From: Eriocheir sinensis
Lineage: Eukaryota > Arthropoda > Malacostraca > Decapoda > Varunidae
NCBI RefSeq assembly: GCF_024679095.1
Contig: NC_066516.1
Span: forward strand, 23,026,535 to 23,090,534
Direction: 5' to 3'
Length of the DNA: 64,000 nt
Both the position numbers and the translations under genes were made by a program. Positions 54,251-64,000 of the stretch are shown here, piece by piece. The first letter of the stretch is position 1. Each line of letters begins with the position of its first letter. The notes under the pieces were generated by a model, which worked only from the letters and a program-made list of their open reading frames with translations, ran no database searches and was not told the origin of the DNA.

Positions 54251-54800
54251 ATTGTGTCACCACCACCACCACCACCACTAAAACTTTCCTCCTTCTCCTC
54301 CTCCTCCTCCTCCTTCGCCTTCTTCTCCTTATCATCATCATTGTTATCATCCGCCCACTCGTCGTCGTCGTCCACGTCCTTCGCCTTTTTTTTTTTTATT
54401 CTTATCTTTGTTTTTTCGTTTTATTTCTTTTATTCATCGTACTTTTCTTCCTCATTCTGCTTATAATCGTCCTGCTCTTTCTGCTTTTCCTTCTTCTTCT
54501 TCTTCTTCTTCTTCTTTCTCTTCTTCCTCCTTCATCTCCTCTTTTCTTTTTTTTACTTCCCTTCTATTCTTTGTCCTTGTCCTCGTTTTCCTTTTCCTCT
54601 TCTTCCTGCTTACTGTCATCTTCGTCCTGCTCTTTCTTCTGCTTTTCCTTTCCGTATTATTTATTTTCTTGTTCCTCCTCCTCCTCCTCCTCCTCCTCAA
54701 GAGAAATTCATCGGGAAGAGGCGGATGAATCATGTTTGTTTTCTTCTTTTTCTCCTCCTCCTCCTCCTCCTCCTCCTCCTCTTATTTCTTCATCTTCCTC
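54251..54800. repeat. Pyrimidine-rich block with TCC/TTC runs
   Basis: CTCCTCCTC near 54296 and 54677, TTC near 54490-54515, TCC near 54752-54781, and a repeated CATCGTACTTTTCTTCCTC/TCGTCCTGCTCTTTCTTCTG pattern. ORFs of up to 198 codons are low-complexity. Confidence 0.8.
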
Positions 54801-54843
54801 ATATTCATTAACATCCGAGGGTTTGTTTGTATGACGTGAACAG

Positions 54844-54846
<3 letters not shown>

Positions 54847-54926
<80 letters not shown>
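54847..54926. repeat. (GA)n-(GT)n compound microsatellite
   Basis: (GA)n to 54896 joined directly to (GT)n. Confidence 0.97.
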
Positions 54927-54932
<6 letters not shown>

Positions 54933-55332
54933 TTGTGAGTGGCTGTAACTGGGGGCGGGGTCTGCAGCTGCTTGATGTTATGTGGTGGAAGAGCGGAGGA
55001 GAAAGAAGAGGAAGAGGAAGAGGAGGAGGAGGAGGAGGAAATGGTTGATGATACTAGCCGTGTGAGAAGGGTAGATTTCAAGGCCTACCCTCGGAGAATG
55101 GAACACTAGAGAATAAGTAGGCCTACCAATTGAAAGAAGGTTGTGTGTGGGGAGGGGGGGGAGATGGAGTTTTTGAGAAGTAAAGAGAAGAAAATCAACC
55201 TTAATACTGAAGCAATAGGTCTTATGGAGTTATATTAAGGGAGAGTTAGTGGTAGGGAGAGAGAGAGGTAAGGAGGAAAGTTAAGGGAGGAGGGAGAGAG
55301 AAAGAGGAAATCAGAGAGTGGTTATGAGGAAG

Positions 55333-55370
<38 letters not shown>
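54927..55370. other. Unassigned purine-leaning interval
   Basis: GGA run at 55020-55040, G run near 55152, (GA)n at 55337-55365. No gene was recognised. Confidence 0.45.
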
Positions 55371-55638
55371 TGGAGAATGGTGCGCCTGACCGTGTTTACA
55401 TACTGCGCTGGTTGCAAGACGCCACCACCACCATCACCACCACCACCACCACCGCCAATTACAGACACTCTCCTAAATATGAAACCTTTATGAAACTGGA
55501 ACCCACTTACACACACACTCACGTACACACACTCATCCAAACACCCAAACTGCATAATCATACCCACCAACATAATGACGTCGAGAGAGTAATTTGTGTC
55601 CTGTTCAGCGCCTGTAGAGAAAGACTGAACACAATGGG

Positions 55639-55673
<35 letters not shown>

Positions 55674-55780
55674 TTACCGATGACGCAATACCTTCCACGT
55701 GCGAGGGTTATGGTGAGTTGTGATATGTTGTTTTCCGGTCGCCCTGTTAGTATTAGCTTTCAATCTTGCTCCTCCTTGCC
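55371..55780. other. Unassigned interval with CAC triplets and (CT)n
   Basis: CAC triplets at about 55423-55454, CA-rich DNA near 55510-55530, and (CT)n at 55644-55670. A 90-codon ORF from a purine-rich start is unrecognised. Confidence 0.4.
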
Positions 55781-55817
<37 letters not shown>

Positions 55818-55976
55818 GGGGATAGGTGGGGGGGGAGGAGGTAGATGGAAGGCCAGGAAGGGTCAAAACGGGTGGAAAAAGCAATACCACGACGGTTACT
55901 TGATTTCATTCCACCTGTTGTACTTGTGTTTCAGCCTTCCCTTGCCCTCTGTTGCCTTCTACTCCTGTTAACTGCC

Positions 55977-56025
<49 letters not shown>
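55781..56025. repeat. (GT)n tracts
   Basis: (GT)n at about 55784-55817 and 55980-56022, both preceded by CTCTGTTGCC/CCTTGCCCTCT-type sequence. Confidence 0.9.
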
Positions 56026-56544
56026 CGGTAGGGAAGGCAGCAAAAGAAAGTGACAGAATAAAGTGGGTAAAGCATTGCCACATACGACTTGGAGAGAGAG
56101 AACAGTTAGGTTATGTTTGGTTTGTGTTTGTTTTCTTTCTTCTCAGTGTTCCCGTTTAAATGTTTTGTGGTGTGTTTATCTTGTGTTTTATTTGTTATTC
56201 TGTTTTCTTTTTTTATTGTATGTTGTTGTTTTTTCTTGGTTTCTCGTGTTTTCATTTAGGAAGCGAAGGGAAGAGGGACAGAAAGCCGGCGTGGATAGAC
56301 CAATGCCATATACGACTTGCAGAGAGGAAACTGTTTATCCTTTTCCTGTTATGTGTTGCACCCCCAAGCAATCCTGCGTATCCCCTTACCGTGCGCGTGT
56401 GTAAGGCAGGAAGCGAAAGGCAAAAGGACAACTAGACGGATAAAGCAGCTCCACATACGACTTGCAAAGAAAACTGTACATCCTTTTCCTCTTATATATA
56501 GAACTCCAAACAGTCCTTTATATCGCCTCACCAGCTGTGTGTGT

Positions 56545-56905
56545 ACACAATGGAACACAAAGGAAGAACAAACAACAGCAGACCTGCTGGTCCTTACGAG
56601 GTTGTTTGTGACAAGCTACACTAACTATCTAATCAAAGGTGGAAGATGAAGGACAGCAAAGGCGAATCCAGCCAAAGCTGGCAGGAAAGGAAAAAGAACC
56701 ATGCAGCATGGAAAAACTGCATGGAAATTATGTAGGAAAGAGGAAAGAACTACCACTAACCGGGCGATAAAAGCGGACAAGGACACCAGTATTCGAAAGA
56801 ACTTAACGTTATTACGACAATGAGTAATATCTTAGTTGCTGGTTGGATTCAAAACACTTGTCTAATCTATTCTTGAAGGCCGTAACTGTTGTACTCATCT
56901 TAGAC
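56545..56905 (-). mobile_element. LINE 3' end: C-terminal tail of the reverse-transcriptase ORF plus 3' UTR
   Basis: On the minus strand, from about 56900, the frame reads MSTTVTAFKNRLDKCF and ends at TAA near 56813. FKNRLDKxF/W is the usual C-terminal signature of many invertebrate non-LTR retrotransposon polyproteins. About 265 bp of 3' UTR follow to 56545, ending in CTTCCTTTGTGTTCCATTGTG. The piece splits a satellite, as expected of a 5'-truncated insertion. (GA)n at 56913-56968 lies at its 5' side. Confidence 0.65.
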
Positions 56906-56911
56906 TCGACC

Positions 56912-56912
<1 letters not shown>

Positions 56913-56968
<56 letters not shown>
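56913..56968. repeat. (GA)n microsatellite
   Basis: About 28 GA units. Confidence 0.95.
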
Positions 56969-56971
<3 letters not shown>

Positions 56972-57309
56972 TATATATACGTTTCCTTTGTTTTATATAG
57001 CACTCCAAACAGTCCTGCATATCTCCTCACCAACTTCTGTGCGTGCGTCAGGCAGGAAACGAAAGGGAGAGGGTCAGAAAGACGGATGAGTTAATTTCGC
57101 GTACTACTTGAAGAGTGAGAGAGAATTAGCTGCCATATATAGCATTCCAGTCAGTCCTGTATATCGCCTAACGAACTGATACGCGAGTCTTAGGCAGGAA
57201 GCGAAAGGCAGAGGGACAGAATGAGATCAATAAAGCAATGCCAGTTCGATAACGCTTCATTTCCGGTTCTTCAACTGTAGCACTTCAAGCAGCTCTGTTT
57301 GTCGCCTTG

Positions 57310-57800
57310 CCATTGTTGTTGGGGGAGAGGTGGGGAGGGGGGACAGAAGGAAGGAAATGGAAGGGGCAGGGTAGTGGAGGAGTGAGACCCAGTGGAGGAC
57401 CGGAGGGGAGGGAAAGGTTGTGGAGGAGGGGGGAGCAGGGGGAAGGTAGTTGAGGAGAGGGGTCCGAGAAGAGGGATTTAGAGGAGGGGAGGGGAGGGAA
57501 GGGGAAAGGTAGTGAGGTGAATGGAGGGAGATGGGGAAGGTAGTGGAGGAGGAGGGGAGGGGAGGGAAAGGTAGTGGAAAGGGTAATGGGAGAAGGAGGG
57601 AGGAAGGATAGTGGAGGAGGAAGGGGGAAGGAGAAGCGTAGTGGAGGAGGAGGAGAAAGGGGAAAGGAAGTGGAGAAGGAGTGGAAGGGGAAAAAGAAGT
57701 GGCGGAGGGGAGGGAAGGGAAACGAAGTAGTGGAGGGGAGGGGAGGGGAAGGCAGTGAAAGGCGGAAGGACAGGCAGAAGAAAGGAGGTGGATGAAAAGA
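57310..57800. repeat. G/A-rich array, about 40-60-bp units
   Basis: GGAAAGGTAGTGGAGGAGG-like phrases repeat ten or so times. A 219-codon minus ORF is Pro/Ser/Leu low-complexity. Confidence 0.8.
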
Positions 57801-57869
57801 ACCGCAGCTATGGATGTCTGACCGAATCTAACGGGGGTAAGTGAGAGGAATGCGTAATTGGGAGAAAGC

Positions 57870-57901
<32 letters not shown>

Positions 57902-58399
57902 GTTCCTAACCCTCATAATCGTATTTCAGTACTTCGTTACATAAGCTGAAGTTCATTTTTATGGTCTCTCTCTCTCTCTCTCAACTCATTGTCTTACTGA
58001 TATGACCTTGTGGGTGCATGAGGCGACGGTCAGTGCTAGAATGGGTACAGCGAGGCGCTAACCACGAGGCTCAGGTGATCGGTGCTAGAATGGGTTCAAC
58101 GAGGCTGCAGTGGGTATAGAATGGAACGAGTCAGTGCTACAGGTGTCTTTTGGTACGGTTTTTAAGTACGGTTGGGGGTGTTATGGTACGATATTTGTAG
58201 TGGTGTGTATCAATTTAACCCGGTTGCAGCGACGAACCAAATTTGTGGCTTTACCATGTACCAGCGATGGGCCAAATTTCTGCCACGATTTAAACTTCCC
58301 AAAATAGATGATGCATAAACTGATCACATATGCGTTGATATATATTATGAAATGGTTTGCGTGAGTGATGATTCTTTCTCATTATTTTGCTTAGAGGGG
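57801..58399. other. Unassigned interval
   Basis: Short (GA)n near 57869-57892 and (TC)n near 57964-57981. A 50-bp phrase is doubled (GTGCTAGAATGGGTACAGCGAGG at 58033 and GTGCTAGAATGGGTTCAACGAGG at 58082). No gene was recognised. Confidence 0.45.
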
Positions 58400-58449
58400 C
58401 CTAACCTAACCTAACCTAACCTAACCTAACCTAACCTAACCTAACCTAA
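58400..58449 (-). repeat. Ten perfect CCTAA units (interstitial telomere repeat)
   Basis: Fifty bases of uninterrupted CCTAA, the complement of the arthropod telomere unit TTAGG. Flanked by ordinary AT-rich sequence, so it is interstitial. Confidence 0.95.
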
Positions 58450-58735
58450 GAAACATGATCCCTGCAACTACCGGGTTAAGTAATGATGTGAGGATGGATA
58501 AAGTGAAGAGGAAGGCGTGGGCGAGGCGTGGTAGGAGGAGAACACACGAATATAATTAGAAAAAAGGGAGAGATAAGAGATGGGAGGAGATAATGATTCT
58601 ATATCGCGGTTGGTCTATCATTCCTCTCATATCACATTTATTATTATTCTTGTTATATCATTATTCTTTTTGTTATTGTTATTGTTTTGATTATTATAAG
58701 TATAGTATTCAAGCATTTAAAGTACAAGACGAAAC
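58450..58735. other. Unassigned AT-rich interval
   Basis: TTATTATT/TGTTATTG-rich to 58700. No gene. Confidence 0.4.
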
Positions 58736-59060
58736 ATATTAATCCTCCTATAATTCCTTCCCCTCCTGTCTCTGTCCGGCATATGACCACATGTTGCGCC
58801 GACTAAACGAAACTTTCCAACTTTCCTCTCGTTTTATTTGTATTATTGTTATTCTTATTTAAGTACAAGACGAAACATTAATTTCTCCTATAACTCCATC
58901 CCCTCCTGTCTCTGTCCGGCATATGACCACATGTTGCGCCGACTAAACGAAACTTTCCAACTTTCCTCTCGTTTTATTTGTATTATTGTTGTTGTTATTG
59001 TGTTATTGTTATTGTTTTGATTACCATAAGTATAGTATTCAAGCATTTAGAGGACAAGAC
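58736..59060. repeat. Two 140-bp tandem copies of the 15.5-kb dispersed repeat
   Basis: CCTCCTGTCTCTGTCCGGCA, TATGACCACATGTTGCGCCG and ACTAAACGAAACTTTCCAAC occur twice 140 bp apart. GTACAAGACGAAACAT and TATAGTATTCAAGCATTTA flank them. Confidence 0.85.
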
Positions 59061-59420
59061 GATATATATTACTCTCGAAGGCATTCATGTCTGATTAGAG
59101 TCTTATTGAAATTTGCCAGGTAAAATAAACACTTTAACCACAGAAATCAAATAAGAGAAAGATTTATTTATTATCATCTTTACTCTTACTTTTATTACTA
59201 TTATTTTGTCTTTGGTACTGTTGCTGTTCTTCTTATTCTTCTTATTATCATTGTTATTCTTTTTAATCTGGTACGTTTCTCTGGACTAGTTTGGTTCTGC
59301 ACTCTCAGATTTGATGTAGCAACCTTGTGTGCTTCTATTAATGGCAAGGGTACTGGGGGAGGGAGGGTCGAGGAACTTGTGATGCAGTGGGTGTAGGGAA
59401 AGACGGCGCCTGCAACTGAC
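59061..59420. other. Unassigned interval
   Basis: AT-rich then mixed; ATTATT/TTCTTATT runs. No gene was recognised. Confidence 0.4.
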
Positions 59421-59421
59421 T

Positions 59422-59423
<2 letters not shown>

Positions 59424-59489
<66 letters not shown>

Positions 59490-59700
59490 AACGGAAGGAA
59501 AAGGGAGAGGAAAGGAAGGGAAACAAAGGAAGGAAGATGAAGGGGAGGGAAGGGAAATGAAAGGAAGGGAAAGTAGAGAAGAGGAAGGGGGGTAAGGGAA
59601 ATGAAAGGAAGGAAAAGTAAAGGAAAGAAAGGAAGGAAGAGGAAGGGGAGGGAAGGGAAAAGAAAGGAAGGGAAGGGAAAGGAAGGGGTCACGGGAAATG
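59424..59700. repeat. (GA)n and GGAAAG-type purine tract
   Basis: (GA)n at 59424-59487, then AAGGAAGGGAAA-type repeats with GGGAAATGAAAGGAAGG twice. Confidence 0.9.
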
Positions 59701-60290
59701 CACACGTGTTCAGAATCTAATCTCACTTTGCATGTCTTTTTTTTTTTTTCATTTCCCTCCGATTTCTCAATTTTACGTATTTTTCTTTTCATCTATCAGT
59801 CTCCGCTACGATAAAACTACATCTCTGCGTTGATTAATCTTCTGCATGGACGTTCATTTAATCAAGAAGGGCAAATATGAGAGATGACCAAGGCCGAAGA
59901 AAAAAAGGGCAAAGAAAATAAAAGGCAGACTTCTTTTATGTCTGTTTTGAACCTTTCCTGCCAGCGTGTGTGTCTGCCATGTATGTGCAGTGGGACGGAG
60001 GAAGGATGGAGTGAAAGGGAGAGGCGGGATAATGGCACAAGATGGAGATTCGCGCGTGTGTGTGTGTGTGTGTGTGTGTGTAGTGACGGACGAAGACAGC
60101 TAAGGCGGAGTGAGATTAGGACTTGCGACTTAACCTCATTTTGCTTGGAGCTATATTATGCTTGTGTGCAAACTGGGAGAGGGAAGGGAACGAGGGGAGG
60201 AGAAGGGGAAGGGGTCAGGGAAGGGAAGAGGGGAAGGTACTAGAGAAAGGGGACAAGAAGGGGAAAGGAGTTGACAGCGACAGACAGACA
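59701..60290. other. Unassigned interval with (GT)n
   Basis: (GT)n at about 60055-60082. A 119-codon plus ORF is unrecognised. Confidence 0.4.
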
Positions 60291-60930
60291 GGATGGAGGG
60301 GCGGGGGGCAGGGGGGAGAAACTGTGGTGATGGGGAACATTTATAAACACAGATGATACTATTTAGCGGGGCTGCACACGTGGATATATCTGTGAGTGAA
60401 GAGGAGGGGGGAGGGGGTGAGGGGAGGAGAGACTAATGGGAATAGAGGATTGAGGGGATGGTGGTGGTGGTGGTGATGGATGGCGGTGTGGTGGTGGTGG
60501 TGGTGTTGGCAACGCTGGTGGTAGCTGGTGCCTCGCTCGTTCTGGCCACGCCGCCTCACCACCACCACCATCACCACCGCTGTCAGTTGGAGTCTGGTTT
60601 GCCGCTAGGTGGGTCGCGTCACTGCCCATTCATCTCCCTTCTACCTGTCCCCGGCGGCGCCCCTCAAGGCCGGCACGTCAGCACAGCACAGGGGACACTC
60701 TGCACGCCGCGGCAACCTCCTCCTGACGCTCCGAGTGCAATATTTAACAAGTTAGAGAGAGGAGAGACAGAAAGGCGTATCCCTCTCGTCCCTCTCGTGG
60801 CACAGTGCTGGTGGTGGTGCGAGGTGGTGCCTGGGCCGACCTTGGGGAGGAGGGGGGGGGGGGGCAGTGCAATGGGGAGGAGAGAGAGGCAAACGGGGGA
60901 CTTGTATATACCTCACCCCGGGGATTGGTG
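60291..60930. other. GC-rich islet with GGT/CAC runs
   Basis: GGTGGTGG runs at 60458-60512 and a CAC run near 60556-60576 flank unique GC-rich sequence (60580-60760). A 157-codon ORF begins in poly-Val and poly-His repeats. It is not accepted, although the unique middle part could hide an exon. Confidence 0.35.
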
Positions 60931-61071
60931 ATTGTGTTTGTGTGTTTGTTTGTGTGTATGTGTGTGTGTGTTTAAGCTTCCCCACTGCTTTTATTCTTGA
61001 ACTGAGGAAGGGAAGAGATTTGGAGCGTAAACACATTGCCTTCTTCCCCTTCCTCCTCTCCACCCCCTCCC

Positions 61072-61133
<62 letters not shown>

Positions 61134-61300
61134 TAAATTTGAGACCAAACAAGAAAAAAACGTAACTTCTCTCTATCTATCATCTATCTATCTATCTATC
61201 CATCTATCTCCATCTATCTATCACTCCATTTCAGGCAAAGCAAACCAAAGCAAAAAATTATCGTGTAACTGAGAGGAAAGGAACATTTTTTAGCCCCGAG
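60931..61300. repeat. (GT)n, (CT)n and CTAT repeats
   Basis: Irregular GT at 60930-60972, (CT)n at about 61076-61130 and CTATCTATC at 61178-61222. Confidence 0.85.
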
Positions 61301-61425
61301 ATAAGAGATAAAACCGCACGCTGTGACCGAGTGAGTGAGTGCCTTGTGCCGGATTGACCAGTGGTGTGCACCAGTGTGTGTAACCGGGTGGTGGTGCGCC
61401 GCGCCTGTAGCAAGCGGCCGCCGCC
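61301..61425 (+). promoter_or_regulatory. Likely 5' untranslated region of a short first exon
   Basis: Composition turns GC-rich and non-repetitive (GAGTGAGTGAGTGCC, then GTGCGCCGCGCCTGTAGC) and runs into a start codon with ideal context. No TATA box was recognised; the 5' limit is uncertain. Confidence 0.4.
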
Positions 61426-61514
61426 ATGTGTCTGAGGAAGAATTTGGAGGAAGTAGCCGCCCCGAAGAGGAACTTGGGAGGCGTCGGAGGAGGGAAGGTT
61501 ACCAAGAGCTCGAA
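61426..61514 (+). CDS. Short first coding exon (29 codons plus two bases) with ideal start context
   Basis: The start sits in GCGGCCGCCGCCATGT, the strongest animal initiation context in the window. The peptide starts MCLRKNLEEV, continues through AAPKRNLGGVGGGK and ends VTKSS. Then CGAA|GTGAGTACGG gives a good splice donor (GT at 61515-61516). If not spliced, AAG TGA would end it at once. The exon ends in phase 2, like the exon at 10657-11495. I do not recognise the peptide; it is basic and short, with no signal peptide. The gene should continue beyond the right edge, or be an alternative start of the upstream gene. A non-coding alternative cannot be excluded from 29 codons. Confidence 0.5.
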
Positions 61515-62707
61515 GTGAGTACGGAGTGATCTGCTTTTTGCTCTGTTCTTTATCTTTGTCTTATTGTACGGTATTTCCTACTTTTTATCTTTTTTTTATG
61601 TATTTACTCAGTTTTTTTTACTATATTTACTCAGTTTTTTTTAACTATATTTACTCTGTTTCCTCCACTTGTTGTTGCATCTTGTTTTCATTATCTTCCT
61701 TTTCTCTCTCTCTTTATTTCTTCTGTTTACACCTTTGCATCCTATTTTTAAACGTTTCTCTCCTTTCTTTCGCCCGTTCCTCTTTTTTTCTCACTGTATT
61801 TTCTCTTATGATTAGTCTTATTTGCATTCTGATTTTAACCTTTCTTCCTCTTCTTTTTCATCTTTTCCTCTTCTTTTTCTTACTATACTTTCTCATATGT
61901 ATGCTTCACTCCTATTTGCATCCTCTATTTTAACCTTTCTTCCTTCTTTTCTTCACTTTCTTCCTCTTTTCTTTTCTTACTTTACTTCGTCCATTTACTT
62001 CACTCCTCTTTGCATCCCTTATTTTAGTCTCCCTTCTTTTCTTCAAGTTCTCCTTTTCCTTTTCTTACTTCCTCTCTTGTATTTCAATCCTCATTACATC
62101 CATTCATTCAACTTTCCTTCCTCCTCTGTTTCTCAATTTTCCACATTTTCCCATCTCCTTGTTTTTTCCTTTATTTTGTTTTTTCTCGTACGTATTTTGT
62201 CAATTGCGAGCACCAGAGGTAAGATTACTCCGCGTCCTCTTTATCTGTCCATTTCCTCCTCCTCCTCCTCCTCCTCCTCTTCACTCTTTCCCTCTTTTCT
62301 TCAACCACTTCCTCTTATGTAATTCACTTCCCGTTGCAACACTTGTAACGCCAGTTGTCAGTAACGGGGCACCAGATGGATGATTTTTCCCATTCCACTT
62401 CCTCCTTCACTTCTCTTTCTCCTGTTTTCTTTACTGTTCTGTCGCTTTTGTACTTCATTCATCTTTTTTTTTATCATTCTTTCGCCCTATTTACTTTTTT
62501 TTTCCTACCATAATTTCTCTAGTATTTCAATCGCTTTTTTTTTTTTACCTTCTCTATTTCACTTTCTCCCACATTTTTCCTACTCTACTTCCTGTTTTGT
62601 TTTGTTTTTCATTATTTTTATCGTACGTATTTTGTCATTTGCGTTATTCTATTGGTTCTCGGCACGGGAAGCAAATACTAGGAAGAGCCTAATGTTAGTA
62701 AAAGGAC

Positions 62708-62742
<35 letters not shown>

Positions 62743-63071
62743 TGCTACCTCCTCTTTTTTTTTCCTTTTTTTCTTACTAATAAAATTTCCCCATTTACTT
62801 ACTTCACTCCTCTTTGCATCCTTTTTTCAGCCTTCCTTCTGTTCTTCAATTTCTCCTCTTCTTTTTCTTACTTTACTTCCCTTCGCTTCCTCCTTCGTGC
62901 GATACCTCTTCTGTTCATTCCTTTGTTATTGTTGTTAGTGGTAGTAATGGGGGCGGGGGGGGGGGCGGGGGCAAGGGAGCTGAAGGTAATAACGTGAACT
63001 AGCAAGGAGAAATAACGTACAATCATCGTTTTCTTATCGTATTGTACTTCCCTTCGTGTTCCCTTAGTCAT

Positions 63072-63128
<57 letters not shown>

Positions 63129-63300
63129 AACAGTTTTTTTTACCCTACTCCTACTTTTTCCCTTTCTTCTTCTTCTTCTCCCTCTTCTTCTTCTTTAATG
63201 TCTTTGATCCTGCTTCCCTTCCTTATCAATTTCTCCACTTCACTGACCTTCCTTTCATCCCCCTTCTTCCCCCTTTTCTTTCCACTTTTGCTCCTATCCT
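61515..63300. repeat. 1.8-kb pyrimidine-rich intron-like block
   Basis: From the donor onward the plus strand is dominated by C and T (TTTTCTTACTTTACTTC, CTTTCCTTCTTTTCTTC) with several loosely repeated units containing TTTGCATCC and TATTTTAACCTTTCTTCC. It includes a TCC run near 62248-62278, CAT triplets at 62710-62740, a G run near 62950-62970 and (CT)n at 63074-63123. ORFs of 108-205 codons are Phe/Leu/Ser low-complexity. Confidence 0.75.
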
Positions 63301-63440
63301 CCCTGATTCCCTGTCTTGCTCAACATGATATAACGTTATCCCCGTCCCCCACTTCGATACCCCACTAATGAAAATACCGACCTGAACCTCATAAGTGATT
63401 GGACTAGGCCTATTTCAGCTTTCTTTATCATCCATGTTTT
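63301..63440. other. Unassigned short interval
   Basis: Mixed sequence between the pyrimidine block and the terminal array; no gene. Confidence 0.3.
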
Positions 63441-64000
63441 GCTTCATGCGTCATACCTCACCTTGCGTATCTTAACTTCCCTCAGCTCACCGTCAATTAT
63501 TTTACTTTGTCGTATGTTACCTTAGCTTACCTTGAATTACCTTACCTTACCTTATCTTACCCTACTGTATCTTACCATAACTTCACCTAGCTCACCCAAA
63601 CTTATGTTGTCTTACCTTACCTTGAATTACCTTACCTTAGTTTACCTTGAATTACCTTACCTTACCTTACCTTACCCTACTGTATCTTACCATAACTTTA
63701 CCTAGCTCACCTAAACTTATGCTATCTTACCTTACCTTGAATCACCTTACCTTACCTTACTTTATCTTACCCTACTGTATCTTACCCTAACTTTACCCAA
63801 CTCACCTAAACTTATGTTATCTTACCTTACCTTACTCTACCTTACCCTAACTTTACCTAACTCACCTAAACTTATCTATGTTATCTTACCTTACCTTACC
63901 ACACTTCACCTTACCTTCTCCTAGCTTGCCATAAATTCTCTAACCTAATATTGCGTCACCTTACCTTACCTTAACTTACCCTATCTTACCCTAGCTTGCC
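63441..64000. repeat. CTTAC (ACCTT) pentamer array
   Basis: ACCTTACCTTACC alternates with longer phrases (ACTTTACCTAACTCACCTAA, CTTATGTTATCTTACC, CCTACTGTATCTTACC) in higher units of about 110-120 bp with starts near 63560, 63685 and 63795. It runs off the right edge. Confidence 0.9.

Larger units (their letters stand above)
56030..57300. repeat. About 150-170-bp satellite, interrupted by a LINE 3' end
   Basis: Units contain GGCAGGAAGCGAAAGG, GACAGAAAGACGGAT-like, AAGCAATGCCACATACGACT, TTGCAGAGAGGAAACTGT and CTCCAAACAGTCCT...TATC(G/T)CCTCACC. Copies lie near 56030-56200, 56256-56405, 56406-56545, 56990-57130 and 57130-57300. Overlapping ORFs (91-113 codons) cross them in different frames. 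Confidence 0.8.

Noticed and set aside
55371..55640. 90-codon plus ORF starting near 55370
   Set aside because: It crosses a CAC triplet run and CA-rich DNA, and the start lies in (GA)n-adjacent sequence. No recognisable protein features.
58010..58110. tRNA-like minus-strand sequence GTGGTTAGCGCC near 58055
   Set aside because: It resembles part of a tRNA A-box region, but no B box at proper distance or cloverleaf was found, and the surrounding 50-bp phrase is a simple duplication.
60458..60931. 157-codon plus ORF with poly-Val and poly-His
   Set aside because: The first third is translation of GGT/CAC repeats and the rest has no recognised features. It is kept only as a possible exon-bearing islet.
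62200..62230. Possible internal exon with donor CACCAGAG|GTAAGATT
   Set aside because: A plausible acceptor (GCGAG) would leave only eight bases of exon. A related TTTTGTCATTTGCG phrase recurs near 62630, indicating a repeat rather than an exon.
63441..64000. Chromosome end or telomere
   Set aside because: The unit is CTTAC/ACCTT and not CCTAA, it is degenerate, and it has higher-order units of about 115 bp. It is an interstitial satellite that runs off the window.

Overview
This is a eukaryotic, almost certainly arthropod and most likely decapod crustacean, genomic window. Three things point there. Arrays based on the arthropod telomere pentamer TTAGG/CCTAA recur (26.5-27.2, 28.2-29.4, 47.9-48.2, 58.40-58.45 kb). 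Simple-sequence DNA is extremely dense, with dozens of (GA)n, (GT)n, GGA, GAA and TTA tracts of 50-280 bp. Dispersed retroposon and CR1-like LINE fragments are also present. Order and species are inference; nothing here identifies a species. No prokaryotic operons, rRNA, complete tRNA, CRISPR array or intact transposon polymerase was seen.

Coding content is very small. Two convincing plus-strand first coding exons stand out from the repeats. One (10657-11495) encodes about 280 residues of a Pro/Gly/Met/His-rich, probably disordered N-terminus ending in a PKTEPE motif and a basic KLPRKRG segment. It lies in a CpG-rich promoter block (about 9.75-11.5 kb) with a perfect CRE palindrome. The other (61426-61514) is a 29-codon exon with an ideal GCCGCCGCCATG start context. 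Both end at good GT donors after the second base of a codon (phase 2), so they could be alternative first exons of one gene whose shared exons lie to the right of the window, with about 50 kb of repeat-filled intron between. That link is inference. All other long ORFs are translations of microsatellites, minisatellites or purine/pyrimidine tracts.

Layout: 0-9.7 kb, TTAGG-containing degenerate satellite, MITE copies, a satellite whose units carry their own purine microsatellite (4.6-6.0 kb), and a 1.5-kb purine tract. 9.7-11.5 kb, promoter and first exon. 11.5-19.1 kb, a 30-bp minisatellite, a complete MITE with terminal inverted repeats, SINE-like insertions and a CR1 fragment split around a MITE. 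19.1-29.5 kb, the longest (CT)n tract, an inverted pair of minisatellites (17.9 and 20.4 kb), 80-, 95-, 90- and 120-bp tandem arrays and TTAGG-like arrays. 29.5-38.8 kb, an 18-bp minisatellite with a long open frame and a 153-bp satellite carrying paired TGACGTTCACC motifs. 38.8-48.3 kb, GC-rich islets, a 74-bp array and a segment duplicated 3 kb apart. 48.3-61.3 kb, a 125-bp satellite with E-boxes, a LINE 3' end inserted in another satellite, and ten perfect telomeric units. 61.3-64 kb, the second first exon followed by 1.7 kb of pyrimidine-rich DNA and a CTTAC array.

Two mobile families give most of the dispersed structure: (1) a MITE of about 210 bp with roughly 22-bp terminal inverted repeats and a likely 4-bp target duplication, at about ten places; (2) a SINE-like retroposon of up to about 170 bp with a poly(A) end, at sixteen places in both orientations. 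Repeat coordinates are read by eye and can be off by a few bases to tens of bases at degenerate edges.
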